Assembly (NCBI GenBank): GCA_947493945.1
Contig: CANLSR010000005.1
Span: forward strand, 62,001 to 126,000
Length of the DNA: 64,000 nucleotides
Source of the DNA: an uncultured bacterium
GTDB taxonomy: Bacteria; Bacteroidota; Rhodothermia; Rhodothermales; Rubricoccaceae
Reading direction: 5' to 3'
Under the pieces are notes generated by a model. It made no database searches, had not been told where the DNA came from, and was given only the letters and a program-made list of their open reading frames with translations. Positions 26,720 through 35,511 of this stretch are shown piece by piece. The translations under genes were made by a program, and so were the position numbers. Position 1 is the stretch's first letter. Every line of letters begins with the position of its first letter.

Positions 26720-26920
26720 GCGGATCGCCTAGGCGGCGGACGTGTCGGGCCAAGATCGGCGCGCGCCGCAGTGGCCGGCGCGAACGCCGCTCGAAAACCT
26801 CGCCCCGCCGGCCACCTCCGCCAGCGGCTGGCGCCGCGGGTCCGCGGCCGGCACTGCGTGAGCCGCTCGTAAGCCCGCACGCGTCCGCCTCATCTACGTA
26901 GCCCTCTCTTTATCTACTCC

Positions 26921-28387
26921 ATGAAACGCTACGACACCCTCGACCGCCTCTACATCGGCGGCGACTGGCGGCCCGCCTCGACCGGCGACACCGCCGCCAC
27001 GGTCAACCCCTTTACCGACGAGACGATCTTCGAGGTCGCCCAGGCCAGCGAGGCCGACGTCGACGCGGCCTACCGCGCTTCCGAAGCGGCCCAGGCCGAG
27101 TGGATCGAACGACCGCCGCAGGAGCGCCAGGCCATCCTGGCCCGAGCCGCCGAGGTCATGGGCGAGCGGCGCGAGGAGATCGTGGACTGGCTGGTCAAGG
27201 AGTCCGGGAGCACCGTCGTCAAGGCGGGGCTCGAGCTCGACAACGCCATCGGCATTACCCAGGAGGCGGCCTCGTTCCCGCTGCGGATGGAGGGCGCGCT
27301 GTTCCCCTCGACCATCCCGGGCAAGGAGAACCGCATCTACCGCGTGCCGGTGGGCGTCGTGGGCGTGATCTCGCCGTGGAACTTCCCCTTCCACCTGTCC
27401 ATGCGGAGCGTCGCGCCAGCCTTAGGCGCGGGTAACGGAGTGGTCCTCAAGCCGGCCTCCAACACGCCCGTCACCGGCGGCACGCTGCTGGCGGCCATCT
27501 TCGAAGAGGCCGGGCTGCCCGGCGGCCTGTTCAACGTGGTCCCGGGCTCGGGCTCCGAGATCGGCGATGCCGTGGTGGCGCACCCGGTCCCGCGCGTGAT
27601 CTCGTTCACCGGCTCGACCCCGGTCGGCCGAGGGATCGCCGAGCTCGCCGGCCAGCATCTCAAACAGGTCGAGCTCGAGCTGGGCGGCAACAACGTGATG
27701 CTGGTCTTGGACGACGCCGACCTCGACCAGGCCGCTCGTGCCGCCGCGTTCGGCAAGTTTCTGCACCAGGGCCAGATCTGCATCGCCCTCAACCGGATCG
27801 TGGTCCAGGACTCGGTCGCGGACGCCTTTACCGAGCGGTTCCTGTCCGTCGTGAAAGAGCTCCAGGCCGGCGACCCGAGCGACGGCGGCACCTTGGTCGG
27901 CCCGATCATCGACGACAGTCAGGTCGAGTCGGTGATGGAGATCCTGGAGGACACCAAAAAGGCCGGCGCGACGGTGGCGCTGGGCGGCGGCCGCGACGGG
28001 CGCGTGATCGAGCCGACCGTGCTCACGGGCGTGACCCAGGATATGCCGGCGGCGAGCCAGGAGATCTTCGGCCCGGTGGCCCCCATCCTGACGTTTGGGA
28101 CCGACGACGACGCGGTCGAGATCGCCAACGCGACCGACTACGGGCTCTCGGGCTCCGTCTTCACCGGCGACACCGAGCGCGGGCTCCGGCTGGCGCGGCG
28201 CGTCCGGACGGGGATGATCCACGTCAACGACATGTCGGTCAACGACGAGCCGCACGTGGCCTTTGGCGGGATGGGCGCCAGCGGGATCGGCCGGTTCGGC
28301 GGCCGCTGGGTGCTCGACGCGTTCACGACCTCGCAGTGGGTCTCGATCCAGCACCAGCCGCGCGAGTACCCGCTGAACGGCGCCTAG
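26921..28387 (+). CDS. NAD(P)-dependent aldehyde dehydrogenase
   Basis: 488 residues, full length. Catalytic Glu lies in VELELGGNN and the nucleophilic Cys in HQGQICIALNR; the NAD-binding region has SPWNFPFHLSMRS, KPASNTPVTGG and the FTGSTPVGRGI loop. Similarity is to benzaldehyde/salicylaldehyde-type dehydrogenases (the ICI form), but the substrate is open. It oxidises an aldehyde to the acid, which could feed the acyl ligases at 38-42 kb. A GCTGGCG hairpin follows 8 bases after the stop. Confidence 0.92.
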   Translation: MKRYDTLDRLYIGGDWRPASTGDTAATVNPFTDETIFEVAQASEADVDAAYRASEAAQAEWIERPPQERQAILARAAEVMGERREEIVDWLVKESGSTVVKAGLELDNAIGITQEAASFPLRMEGALFPSTIPGKENRIYRVPVGVVGVISPWNFPFHLSMRSVAPALGAGNGVVLKPASNTPVTGGTLLAAIFEEAGLPGGLFNVVPGSGSEIGDAVVAHPVPRVISFTGSTPVGRGIAELAGQHLKQVELELGGNNVMLVLDDADLDQAARAAAFGKFLHQGQICIALNRIVVQDSVADAFTERFLSVVKELQAGDPSDGGTLVGPIIDDSQVESVMEILEDTKKAGATVALGGGRDGRVIEPTVLTGVTQDMPAASQEIFGPVAPILTFGTDDDAVEIANATDYGLSGSVFTGDTERGLRLARRVRTGMIHVNDMSVNDEPHVAFGGMGASGIGRFGGRWVLDAFTTSQWVSIQHQPREYPLNGA

Positions 28388-28395
28388 CCTATCCG

Positions 28396-28422
28396 CCCCG
28401 CTGGCGCCGCCCGCCAGCGGGG
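28396..28422. repeat. GCTGGCG inverted-pair hairpin, copy 7
   Basis: CCCCGCTGGCG (28396-28406) and CGCCAGCGGGG (28412-28422), perfect 11-bp stem, 5-nt loop, 8 bases after the aldehyde dehydrogenase stop. Confidence 0.9.
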
Positions 28423-28574
28423 CACGCGAGTGCTGCGTCGTCGCGCGAGCTCGATGCCCAGCTGGTCTGGGGACGCTAGGGCGCGCCCGTGGCGTACCGT
28501 CGGACAGCGGCGGCGACGCCGGGGACGGATCCCCCGCTCCGCCGTCCGGTACCCCGGGTTTACCGTCGCTGCTC

Positions 28575-29069
28575 GTGCCCGCCCCGCCCCTCCCGCCTGA
28601 CGTCGTCGGAGACATTGAGGCGCCGCGCCAGATCCTCCTCCCCGACCTCCGCCGGTTCCGGCTCGCCGACGACGTCTCGTACATGTGGCGACACGCCCCC
28701 GAAGACGAGGCGGAGGGCGTCTACCGGCTCGTCGTGCCGGAGGGCTTCGAGCACGACTTCGCGAGCATCCCCCGGCTGCTGTGGTCGCTCATCGCGCCGA
28801 TCGACCTCGGCATCGCCTCCATCTTCCACGACTGGCTCTACACGAGAGCCGGCCGCGCCGAGACGCTCCGCTGGACGGACGCGGGCTGGGAGGCCGTCCC
28901 CGAGGTGTGGACGCGCCGGGACGCCGACCGCCTGTTCGCGCGGCTCATGCGCGAGCAGGGCGTGGCGCGGTGGCGACGTCGGGCCGCCTTCCTCGCCGTC
29001 CGCGCCGTCGCCGGGCGGTTCTGGGATCAGCCCGCTCATCGGAACCCGCCGCGCGCGGGGGGAGCGTAG
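28575..29069 (+). CDS. DUF1353 family protein
   Basis: 164 residues from GTG 28575. The DUF1353 core is clear: VYRLVVPEGFEHDFASIPRL, LLWSLIAPIDLGIASIFHDW, LYTRAG, and the later DADRLFARLMREQGV helix. Relatives occur in phages and bacterial genomes; some are phage tail or host-takeover associated, but no function is established. No other phage-like gene is nearby. A hairpin repeat with the best arms of the window (12 bp) follows 37 bases after the stop. Confidence 0.8.
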   Translation: MPAPPLPPDVVGDIEAPRQILLPDLRRFRLADDVSYMWRHAPEDEAEGVYRLVVPEGFEHDFASIPRLLWSLIAPIDLGIASIFHDWLYTRAGRAETLRWTDAGWEAVPEVWTRRDADRLFARLMREQGVARWRRRAAFLAVRAVAGRFWDQPAHRNPPRAGGA

Positions 29070-29106
29070 GCGGTCGCAGCACGCGCCCCCGCTTCGCCCC
29101 TTCTAC

Positions 29107-29135
29107 GCCCCGCTGGCGCCGGCCGCCAGCGGGGC
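29107..29135. repeat. GCTGGCG inverted-pair hairpin, copy 8
   Basis: GCCCCGCTGGCG (29107-29118) and CGCCAGCGGGGC (29124-29135), perfect 12-bp stem with a 5-nt loop. Confidence 0.9.
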
Positions 29136-29233
29136 GAGGCCGGTCCGCGCGAGGCGCGTGAGAAACCCGCCGCCGACTGGACCCCACCCGGCCGGCGGTC
29201 GTTTCTTCCCCCAGACCCCAACCCAGCACTCTC

Positions 29234-30787
29234 ATGGCGACCGACCCCACCAAAAAGGAAGGCCCCCTCCTCACGACTGCCGACGGCGCGCCCATCGCCG
29301 ACCAGGAAAACGCGCTCACGGCCGGCCCGCGCGGGCCGCTCCTGATGCAGGACGTGGTCCTTCAGGAGCAGATCCAGCGCTTTAACCGCGAGCGCGTGCC
29401 CGAGCGCGCCGTCCACGCCAAGGGCTCCGGCGCCTTCGGCACGTTCACCGTCACCGGCGACATCACCGAGTACACACGCGCCTCGATGTTCTCGGAGGTC
29501 GGCAAGCAGACCGAGATGGCGGCCCGGTTCTCGACCGTCGCCGGCGAGCGCGGCGCGGCCGACGCCGAGCGCGACCCGCGCGGGTTCTCGCTCAAGTTCT
29601 ACACCGACGAGGGGAACTGGGACCTGGTGGGCAACAACACGCCCATCTTCTTTGTGCGCGACCCGTACAAATTCCAGATGTTCATCCACTCGCAAAAGCG
29701 GCACCCGCACACGAACCTGCGCGACGCCGACATGCAGTGGGACTTCTGGAGCCTTTGCCCCGAGTCGCTCCACCAGGTCACGTGGCTCTTCGGCGACCGC
29801 GGCATCCCCAAGACGTACCGCAACATGAACGGGTACGGCTCGCACACCTACTCGCTGGTCAACAAGGACGGCGTCCGCACCTGGGTCAAGTTCCACTTCA
29901 AGACGGACCAGGGCATCGAGAACCTCACCAACGAGGAGGCGACGGAGCTGATCGGCCAGGACCGCGAGAGCCACCAGCGCGATCTGTGGCAAGCCATCGA
30001 GGACGGCGACTTCCCGACGTGGACGGCCTACGTCCAGGTGATGACCCAGGAGCAGGCCGAGACCGTCGACTACAACCCGTTCGACCTGACCAAGGTGTGG
30101 CCCCACGCCGACTTCCCCCTCATCGAGGTGGGCAAGATGGAGCTCAACCGGAACCCGGAGAACTACTTCCACGAGGTCGAGCAGGCCGCGTACAACCCGT
30201 CGTCGCTGGTGCCCGGCATCGGGCCGAGCCCGGACAAGATGCTCCAGGGCCGGCTGATGAGCTACCAGGACGCCCACCTCTACCGGATCGGGGTCAACTA
30301 CCGCGACCTCAAGGTGAACCGGCCCAAGTCGCCCGTCCGCAACTACATGCGCGACGGCCAGTTTGGCGGGATGCTGGACGAGGGGACCGGCCACCCGAAC
30401 TACTACCCGAACTCGGTCGAGGGCGCGCCCCGGCCGGACCCGTCCTACGCCGAGCCGGCGTGGCACCTGGGCGACGTGACCGTCGAGCGCTACAACAGCC
30501 GCGAGGGGAACGACGACTTTAGCCAGGCCGCCGACCTCTACAACCTGATGTCGGACGCCGAGAAGGAGCGGCTGGTCACGAACCTGGCCGGCGCCCTCGC
30601 CGGTGTCACGCGCCAGGAGATCGTCGACCGCCAGCTGGCCCACTTCGACGAGGTGGACGAGGACTACGGCCGGCGCGTCCGCGAGGCCGTCTCGAAGGCC
30701 CGCCAGTCGGGCGGCGACGGGCAGGCCGGCGTCGAGGCGGCGATGGCCGTCCGCGACGCCGTCCCCGAGGGCAAGGCCAAGCGCTAG
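29234..30787 (+). CDS. katA: Catalase (monofunctional haem catalase)
   Basis: 517 residues, small-subunit (clade 3) size. Conserved blocks: [34 protein letters not shown] with the catalytic His, the [20 protein letters not shown] loop, [13 protein letters not shown] with the distal Asn region, HTYSLVN, and [14 protein letters not shown] with the haem-ligating Tyr. It degrades hydrogen peroxide in the cytoplasm. No OxyR or PerR gene is adjacent. It ends in a strong terminator. Confidence 0.96.
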   Translation: MATDPTKKEGPLLTTADGAPIADQENALTAGPRGPLLMQDVVLQEQIQRFNRERVPERAVHAKGSGAFGTFTVTGDITEYTRASMFSEVGKQTEMAARFSTVAGERGAADAERDPRGFSLKFYTDEGNWDLVGNNTPIFFVRDPYKFQMFIHSQKRHPHTNLRDADMQWDFWSLCPESLHQVTWLFGDRGIPKTYRNMNGYGSHTYSLVNKDGVRTWVKFHFKTDQGIENLTNEEATELIGQDRESHQRDLWQAIEDGDFPTWTAYVQVMTQEQAETVDYNPFDLTKVWPHADFPLIEVGKMELNRNPENYFHEVEQAAYNPSSLVPGIGPSPDKMLQGRLMSYQDAHLYRIGVNYRDLKVNRPKSPVRNYMRDGQFGGMLDEGTGHPNYYPNSVEGAPRPDPSYAEPAWHLGDVTVERYNSREGNDDFSQAADLYNLMSDAEKERLVTNLAGALAGVTRQEIVDRQLAHFDEVDEDYGRRVREAVSKARQSGGDGQAGVEAAMAVRDAVPEGKAKR

Positions 30788-30807
30788 CCCCGACGGCCGC
30801 TGGATGT

Positions 30808-30843
30808 GCGCCCCGGTGGCCTCGGCCGCCGGGGCGCTTTTTG
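30808..30843 (+). terminator. Intrinsic terminator of catalase
   Basis: GCGCCCCGG, T, GGCC (30808-30821), loop TC, GGCC, G, CCGGGGCGC (30824-30837), then TTTTTG. A 13-bp stem with one internal mismatch and a T run. Confidence 0.85.
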
Positions 30844-30847
30844 ATCT

Positions 30848-30886
30848 CGCCGCCGGCTGACGGAGCCCGTCCGCCAGCCGGCGGCG
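30848..30886. repeat. CGCCGCCGGCTG hairpin (variant family member, copy 9)
   Basis: CGCCGCCGGCTGACGG (30848-30863) and CCGCCAGCCGGCGGCG (30871-30886) pair over 16 bp with one mismatch. It shares the GCTGNCGG/CCGCCAGC core and lies directly after the catalase terminator. Confidence 0.7.
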
Positions 30887-30997
30887 GGCCTCGGCAGAAC
30901 CTCAACGGGCACATCGCAATACGCCCCACCCGACGACTCACGGCCCCTGCCGCACGGGCATACCGCCGGTGTGCCTCTAACTCGGCCCCGGTACCCC

Positions 30998-31489
30998 ATG
31001 TCTGATTCCATCGACCTCTCCACCGTCGACTTCCACGAGATCGCGCGCCGCGGCGACGCCGAGGTGCTGGCGGTCTTTCTGGACGCCGGCCTCGACCCGG
31101 ACCTCCAGGACGAAAAGGGCTACTCGCTGCTGATGATCGCGGCGTACAACGACCAGCCCGACACCACGGCGCTGCTCCTGGAGCGCGGCGCCGACCCGGA
31201 CGCGCCCGACGGGACGGGCAACACGCCGCTCATGGGCATGGCCTTCAAGGGCCACGCCGACCGCGCCCGCCAGCTGCTCGCCGCCGGCGCCGACCCCGAC
31301 CGTGCGACCTCGGCTGGGGCCACCGCGCTCCACTTTGCCGCCATGTTCCGCCAGCCGGACGTGGCCGCCGCGCTGCTGGCGGCCGGCGCCGATGCGGCCC
31401 TCCGCGACGCACGCGGCCTGACGGCCGCCGACCTCGCCGAGGCCCACGGCCACGCGGACCTGGCGGAGCGCCTCCGCCAAGACGGATAG
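30998..31489 (+). CDS. Ankyrin-repeat protein
   Basis: 163 residues from ATG 30998 (a GTG 9 codons upstream is also in frame). Four ankyrin repeats: the first around residues 8-40, then GYSLLMIAAYNDQPDTTALL, GNTPLMGMAFKGHADRARQL and GATALHFAAMFRQPDVAAAL, with GADPD/GADAA turns and a capping helix (LTAADLAEAHGHADLAERLR). No signal peptide, so cytoplasmic. Small ankyrin proteins next to catalase genes are known in other bacteria (AnkB-type), and here too the gene follows katA. Confidence 0.88.
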   Translation: MSDSIDLSTVDFHEIARRGDAEVLAVFLDAGLDPDLQDEKGYSLLMIAAYNDQPDTTALLLERGADPDAPDGTGNTPLMGMAFKGHADRARQLLAAGADPDRATSAGATALHFAAMFRQPDVAAALLAAGADAALRDARGLTAADLAEAHGHADLAERLRQDG

Positions 31490-31606
31490 GTCAACTCCCG
31501 CCTGCACCAGACTTGAAGCCCCTGGGCGCGCGGACCTACGCAGCGGGACGGGAGCCTGCAAGGACCTGTGACGGGGCGGGCACTCTGAAACGACCTTGAC
31601 CGTCCC

Positions 31607-31635
31607 TTGACAATTCGGGTCGGGACCTCTATCAT
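31607..31635 (+). promoter_or_regulatory. Sigma-70-like promoter of the GbsR-type regulator
   Basis: TTGACA (31607-31612), 17-nt spacer, TATCAT (31630-31635). It stands out as AT-rich in the GC-rich surroundings. Transcription would start near 31642, inside the palindrome described next. Confidence 0.65.
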
Positions 31636-31644
31636 CACACCGAA

Positions 31645-31664
31645 CGTTTGCAACGTTTCAAACG
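31645..31664 (+). promoter_or_regulatory. 20-bp palindromic operator CGTTTGCAACGTTTCAAACG
   Basis: The sequence equals its own reverse complement except for one base pair position on each side of the centre (18 of 20 symmetric). It begins 10 bases after the -10 box and therefore overlaps the predicted transcription start, the expected place for a repressor. The natural candidate is the GbsR/MarR protein encoded 28 bases further on (autoregulation). Confidence 0.6.
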
Positions 31665-31691
31665 ATTAGTAGACGTTCACTCGTTCCTTCC

Positions 31692-32180
31692 ATGCCCCCT
31701 CCCCTCACTCCCCCCCAGCGCGACCTCGTCCACGAGTTCGGGTCGATCTACGAGCAGTACGGGTTCCAGCGTCTCAAGGGCCTCCTGGTGGGGCTCCTGC
31801 TGGTCCAGCCGGAGCCGCTCTCGCTCGACGACATGGCCGACCTGCTGGGCCGCAGCAAAGGGCCAATCTCGACGGCCGTCCGCGACCTCTCGGCCACCGG
31901 CCTGGTCCGCAAGGTCGACGGCGAGAACGCCCGGCGCGACTACTACGCGGCCCACCCGGACCTCTTCCTGAACAACTTCAAGCACAACATGGCCATCGTC
32001 CGGAAAAACCGGCGGACGGCCGAGCAGTTCTTGAACGAGATGGACGGGGACGACGCGAACGCCGAGGCGGTCCGCAACCTCCGCCAGATGGAGGCCTTCT
32101 ACACGCTCATGGAGTCGTTCTACCGCGACTTCGCCGAGCGCTGGGAGGCCGAGGCGGCCCGGCTGACCGGGCGCGCCTGA
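31692..32180 (+). CDS. GbsR/MarR-type winged-helix transcriptional regulator
   Basis: 162 residues. Winged helix at about 25-95 (LVQPEPLSLDDMADLLGRSK, GPISTAVRDLSATGLVRKVD, GENARRDYYAAHP), then a helical dimerisation part with ROS-independent features such as FKHNMAIVRKNRRTAEQFLN and a long C-terminal helix. The pattern is that of GbsR-like repressors (choline/glycine-betaine sensing in B. subtilis), but the ligand here is unknown. It lies 67 bases upstream of a TonB receptor on the same strand, so it may control outer-membrane uptake. The promoter and palindromic operator lie just upstream. Confidence 0.88.
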   Translation: MPPPLTPPQRDLVHEFGSIYEQYGFQRLKGLLVGLLLVQPEPLSLDDMADLLGRSKGPISTAVRDLSATGLVRKVDGENARRDYYAAHPDLFLNNFKHNMAIVRKNRRTAEQFLNEMDGDDANAEAVRNLRQMEAFYTLMESFYRDFAERWEAEAARLTGRA

Positions 32181-32220
32181 CCGCTGGCGGTGCCCGCGCG
32201 TCCGCGCCCGTCGCCAGCGG
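32181..32220. repeat. GCTGGCG inverted-pair hairpin, copy 10
   Basis: CCGCTGGCG (32181-32189) and CGCCAGCGG (32212-32220), 9-bp perfect stem, 22-nt loop. The first arm starts directly after the stop codon of the regulator. Confidence 0.75.
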
Positions 32221-32247
32221 GCCGAGGGGAGGCGATCCCCCATTCCC

Positions 32248-34689
32248 ATGACCCGTTTCTTCGCGAGCCTGCTTCTCGTCGTTGCCTTTGCCGCCGGGGC
32301 GTCCGCGCAGGACGCCCGGTTCGAGGGGCGCGTGGTCCAGGCCGACACCGGCGGGCCCTTGGTCGGCGCCACGGTCTCGCTCGAGGGCACCGTCTACGGC
32401 GCCTCCACCGACGTCGACGGCCGCTACGGCTTCTCGGCGCCCGCCGTCGCCGCCACCCTCGTGGCCTCGTTCGTCGGGTACGAGACCGAGCGCCGCGACG
32501 TGCGGCCGGTGGCCGGCGCGACCGTCCGCGAGGACTTCGCGCTGGCGGAGGGCGCCGCCGCCATCGGCGACGTGGTCGTGACCGGCGCCAGTCGGCGCGC
32601 CGAGCGGCTGACCGAGAGCCCGGCGACCGTCTCGGTCATTTCAGGTGCCGACCTGGAAGCGCTTCCTGGCGCGTCCTACGAGCAGGCGCTGGCGACCGTC
32701 AAGGGCGTCGACTTTGTGCGCGCCGGCGTGAGCGGGTTCGGGATCAACGCGCGCGGCTTCAACAGCGCCTTCAACACCAAGATGCTGCTGCTCACCGACG
32801 GGCGCCGCCAGATGCTGCCCGGCGCGGGCCTGCCGTTCGCCAACATGAACCCGGTGATCAAGGAGGACGTGGACCGCGTCGAGGTCATCCTCGGCCCGTC
32901 GTCGGCGCTCTACGGGGCCAACGCCCACAACGGGATCGTCAACGTGATCACCAAGGACCCGCGCAACACGCCCGGCCTGACGGTCGTGGCCGAGGGCGGC
33001 GGCGGCGGCGAGTCGAGCGCGCTGTACTCGGCGCGCGGGCGCTACGCCCAGGGCTTCGCCGACAACCGGCTGGCGGTCAAGCTTACCGGCGAGTACACGG
33101 GCGGCAACGACTTCGACTTCCGCGACACGGTCTACGTCAACGTGCCCGCGCCGACGCCCGAGGCGGCCGACTTCGACGTGGAGCACCTCCGGGGCCAGGC
33201 CGAGCTCTACGCCTCGCCCGTCGCCGACACCGACCTGGTGCTGAGCTACGCCGGCAGCCAGAACTCGTACCTCGGCGTGACCAACCTGGGCCGCAACCAG
33301 ATCGACGACTGGACGCTCCACCAGCTCCAGGCGCGCGTGGTCCATCCGCGCGTCTTTGCCCAGGTCTACCGCACGTGGAGCAACTCCGGCAACACGTTCG
33401 CCCTCCAGAACTACGCCATCTACAACGCCACGCTCGGCCAAGACGACGCGACCGCCCGCCAGTCGGCCCGGTTTGTCGACAAGAGCCGCAGGACGAACGC
33501 CGAGGTCCAGGGCAACGTCGAGCTCTCCGGCCTCCGCCTGATCGTCGGCGCCGACGCGGAGTGGGAGACGGCCGTCAGCGAGGGGACCTACCTCTCAGAC
33601 ACGACGGGCGTCGACGGGCTCGACTTCCGGCAGGTCGGGCTGAGCGCCCAGGCCGAGGTCGACCTGACCCGCCAGTTGCGCGTGGTGGCCGCCGGCCGCC
33701 TGGACTCCCAGTCCAACTACGGCGAGCGGTTCTCGCCCAAGGTCGGGTTGGTGTTCACGCCCCAGCCCCAGAACAGCTTCCGCATCACCTACGGCGAGGC
33801 GTATGTGGCGCCGACCGTCCTGCAGCAGGAGATCTTTATCCCGTCTGGAGTGATAGAGGGCACCACGATCCCCATCGTGATCCGGGGCAACGCCGGCGGG
33901 TTCACGACCGTCAACTTCGACGGCACGCCCGGCGCCGACGTGGCGCCCATCGAGCCCGAGGAGGTCCGGACGTTGGAGGTCGGCTACCGCGGCCTGCCCG
34001 CCCCGACCTTCTTCGTCGACGTCAACGCCTACGTGTCGCGGTCGGAGAACTTTATCACGCCGCTCACGCTCCTGCCGGGCCTCGTGACCGCCATCGGGGA
34101 CCGCCAGCTGGGCCAGCCCGAGGCGGTCCTGACGTATCAGAACTTCGGTGAGGTCACGAACTACGGCGCCGACCTGGGCGTGACCTACTTCCTCAACGAC
34201 CGGGTCTCGGTCGGGGGCACGTACTCGACCTTCAGCGCCGACATTGACGGGGAGTCGTTCGACCTCAACGGCGACGGCGAGGTGTCGCCCAACGAGATCT
34301 CGCTCAACACGCCCGGCCACAAGGGCTCGGTCACGCTGACCGCCCGCGACTTCGTCCGCGAGGGCCTGACGGGCTCCATCACCGTGCGCGGCGTCTCGGA
34401 GTACTCGTTCGTCTCGGGCCGCCACTTTGCCAGCGACCAGCAGGAGGGCGAGCGCGTGATCTTGCCGACGGCCGGCGGTCCGGTCGCGTTCAACTACAAC
34501 TACGGACCGCTGGGCGGCTTCGTGACGACGAGCATCAGCGCCGGCTACCGGATCTCGCCCATGCTCTCGCTGGGCGCCTCGGTGACCAACCTGTTCGGCG
34601 TCGAGCAGCGCGAGTTCGTGGGCGCCGCGCCGACGCCGCGCTTTTTCACCGCCACCCTGCGCACCGACCTCCCGGCCTTTGGCCGGTGA
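32248..34689 (+). CDS. TonB-dependent outer-membrane receptor
   Basis: 813 residues. Signal peptide (MTRFFASLLLVVAFAAGASA), then a CarboxypepD_reg-like domain (RFEGRVVQADTGGPLVGATV) typical of Bacteroidota receptors, a plug domain (VTGASRRAERLTESPATVSV, GFGINARGFN, MNPVIKEDVDRVEVILGPSS, ALYGANAHNGIVNVITK) and a 22-strand-type beta barrel ending in Phe (LRTDLPAFGR, last strand). It imports a large or scarce nutrient with TonB energy. No SusD-like partner follows, so it is not a starch-utilisation pair. The GbsR-type gene just upstream may regulate it. A GGGGAGG lies about 20 bases before the ATG, one of few purine-rich leaders here. Confidence 0.92.
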   Translation: MTRFFASLLLVVAFAAGASAQDARFEGRVVQADTGGPLVGATVSLEGTVYGASTDVDGRYGFSAPAVAATLVASFVGYETERRDVRPVAGATVREDFALAEGAAAIGDVVVTGASRRAERLTESPATVSVISGADLEALPGASYEQALATVKGVDFVRAGVSGFGINARGFNSAFNTKMLLLTDGRRQMLPGAGLPFANMNPVIKEDVDRVEVILGPSSALYGANAHNGIVNVITKDPRNTPGLTVVAEGGGGGESSALYSARGRYAQGFADNRLAVKLTGEYTGGNDFDFRDTVYVNVPAPTPEAADFDVEHLRGQAELYASPVADTDLVLSYAGSQNSYLGVTNLGRNQIDDWTLHQLQARVVHPRVFAQVYRTWSNSGNTFALQNYAIYNATLGQDDATARQSARFVDKSRRTNAEVQGNVELSGLRLIVGADAEWETAVSEGTYLSDTTGVDGLDFRQVGLSAQAEVDLTRQLRVVAAGRLDSQSNYGERFSPKVGLVFTPQPQNSFRITYGEAYVAPTVLQQEIFIPSGVIEGTTIPIVIRGNAGGFTTVNFDGTPGADVAPIEPEEVRTLEVGYRGLPAPTFFVDVNAYVSRSENFITPLTLLPGLVTAIGDRQLGQPEAVLTYQNFGEVTNYGADLGVTYFLNDRVSVGGTYSTFSADIDGESFDLNGDGEVSPNEISLNTPGHKGSVTLTARDFVREGLTGSITVRGVSEYSFVSGRHFASDQQEGERVILPTAGGPVAFNYNYGPLGGFVTTSISAGYRISPMLSLGASVTNLFGVEQREFVGAAPTPRFFTATLRTDLPAFGR

Positions 34690-34733
34690 GTCGGTAGCCG
34701 ATCTGCCGCACCGACCCACTGACTCACCGATTC

Positions 34734-35465
34734 ATGACACTCGAAGGAAAAACGGCCGTCGTCACCGGCGGCGCCCAGGGCATCGGCCGCGCCACGTGCG
34801 AGCGGTTCGTCGCCGACGGCGCCCGCGTCGTGATCGCCGACGTGGCCGACGACGCGGGCCGCCAGCTGGCGGAGGCGCTGGGCGAGGCGGCCGCGTTCGT
34901 CCGCACCGACGTGACCGACGCCGACAGCGCCGCCGGGGCCATGCAAACGGCCGTCGACCGCTTTGGTGGCCTCGACATCGTCGTCAACAACGCCGGCATC
35001 ACGCGCGACGCGACGCTAAAGAAGATGACGGACGCGAAGTTCGACGCCGTCCTCGACGTCAACCTCAAGGGTGTCTACTTGTGCACCCAGGCGGCCGTGC
35101 CGCACCTGGAGGCGCGCGGCGGCGGCGTGATCTTGAACGCGGCGAGCGTGGTGGCGCACAACGGCAACTTTGGCCAGACCAACTACGTGGCGAGCAAGGC
35201 CGGCGTGATCGGGATGACCAAGACGTGGGCGCGCGAGCTGGGCCGCAAGGGCGTCCGCGTCAACGCCGTCGCGCCGGGCTTCGTCGCGACCGAGATGGTG
35301 CTGACCGTCCCCGACAAGGTGCTCGACGGGTTGCGCGACAAGACGCCGCTGGGCACGCTGGGCGAGCCCCGAGACGTCGCGGCGGCCTACGCCTTTTTGG
35401 CCTCCGACGACGCCCGCTTTATCACCGGCGCCGTGCTCAACGTCGACGGCGGCCTCGTCCTGTAG
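34734..35465 (+). CDS. fabG: 3-oxoacyl-ACP reductase FabG-type SDR
   Basis: 243 residues. SDR hallmarks: VVTGGAQGIGRATCERF for NADP, NNAGI, Ser in LNAASVVAHNG, and NYVASKAGV with the catalytic Tyr and Lys. RDATLKKMTDAKFDAVLDVN and the C-terminal GAVLNVDGGL are typical of FabG. It reduces 3-oxoacyl groups. As it stands before a KASIII-like gene and acyl ligases rather than beside acpP and fabF, it may act on a special acyl chain and not in bulk fatty-acid synthesis. Confidence 0.9.
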   Translation: MTLEGKTAVVTGGAQGIGRATCERFVADGARVVIADVADDAGRQLAEALGEAAAFVRTDVTDADSAAGAMQTAVDRFGGLDIVVNNAGITRDATLKKMTDAKFDAVLDVNLKGVYLCTQAAVPHLEARGGGVILNAASVVAHNGNFGQTNYVASKAGVIGMTKTWARELGRKGVRVNAVAPGFVATEMVLTVPDKVLDGLRDKTPLGTLGEPRDVAAAYAFLASDDARFITGAVLNVDGGLVL

Positions 35466-35471
35466 CCTCGC

Positions 35472-35496
35472 CCCGCTGGCGCCGGCCGCCAGCGGG
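35472..35496. repeat. GCTGGCG inverted-pair hairpin, copy 11
   Basis: CCCGCTGGCG (35472-35481) and CGCCAGCGGG (35487-35496), perfect 10-bp stem, 6 bases after the fabG stop. Confidence 0.88.
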
Positions 35497-35511
35497 CACC
35501 CCACCGTTTCC

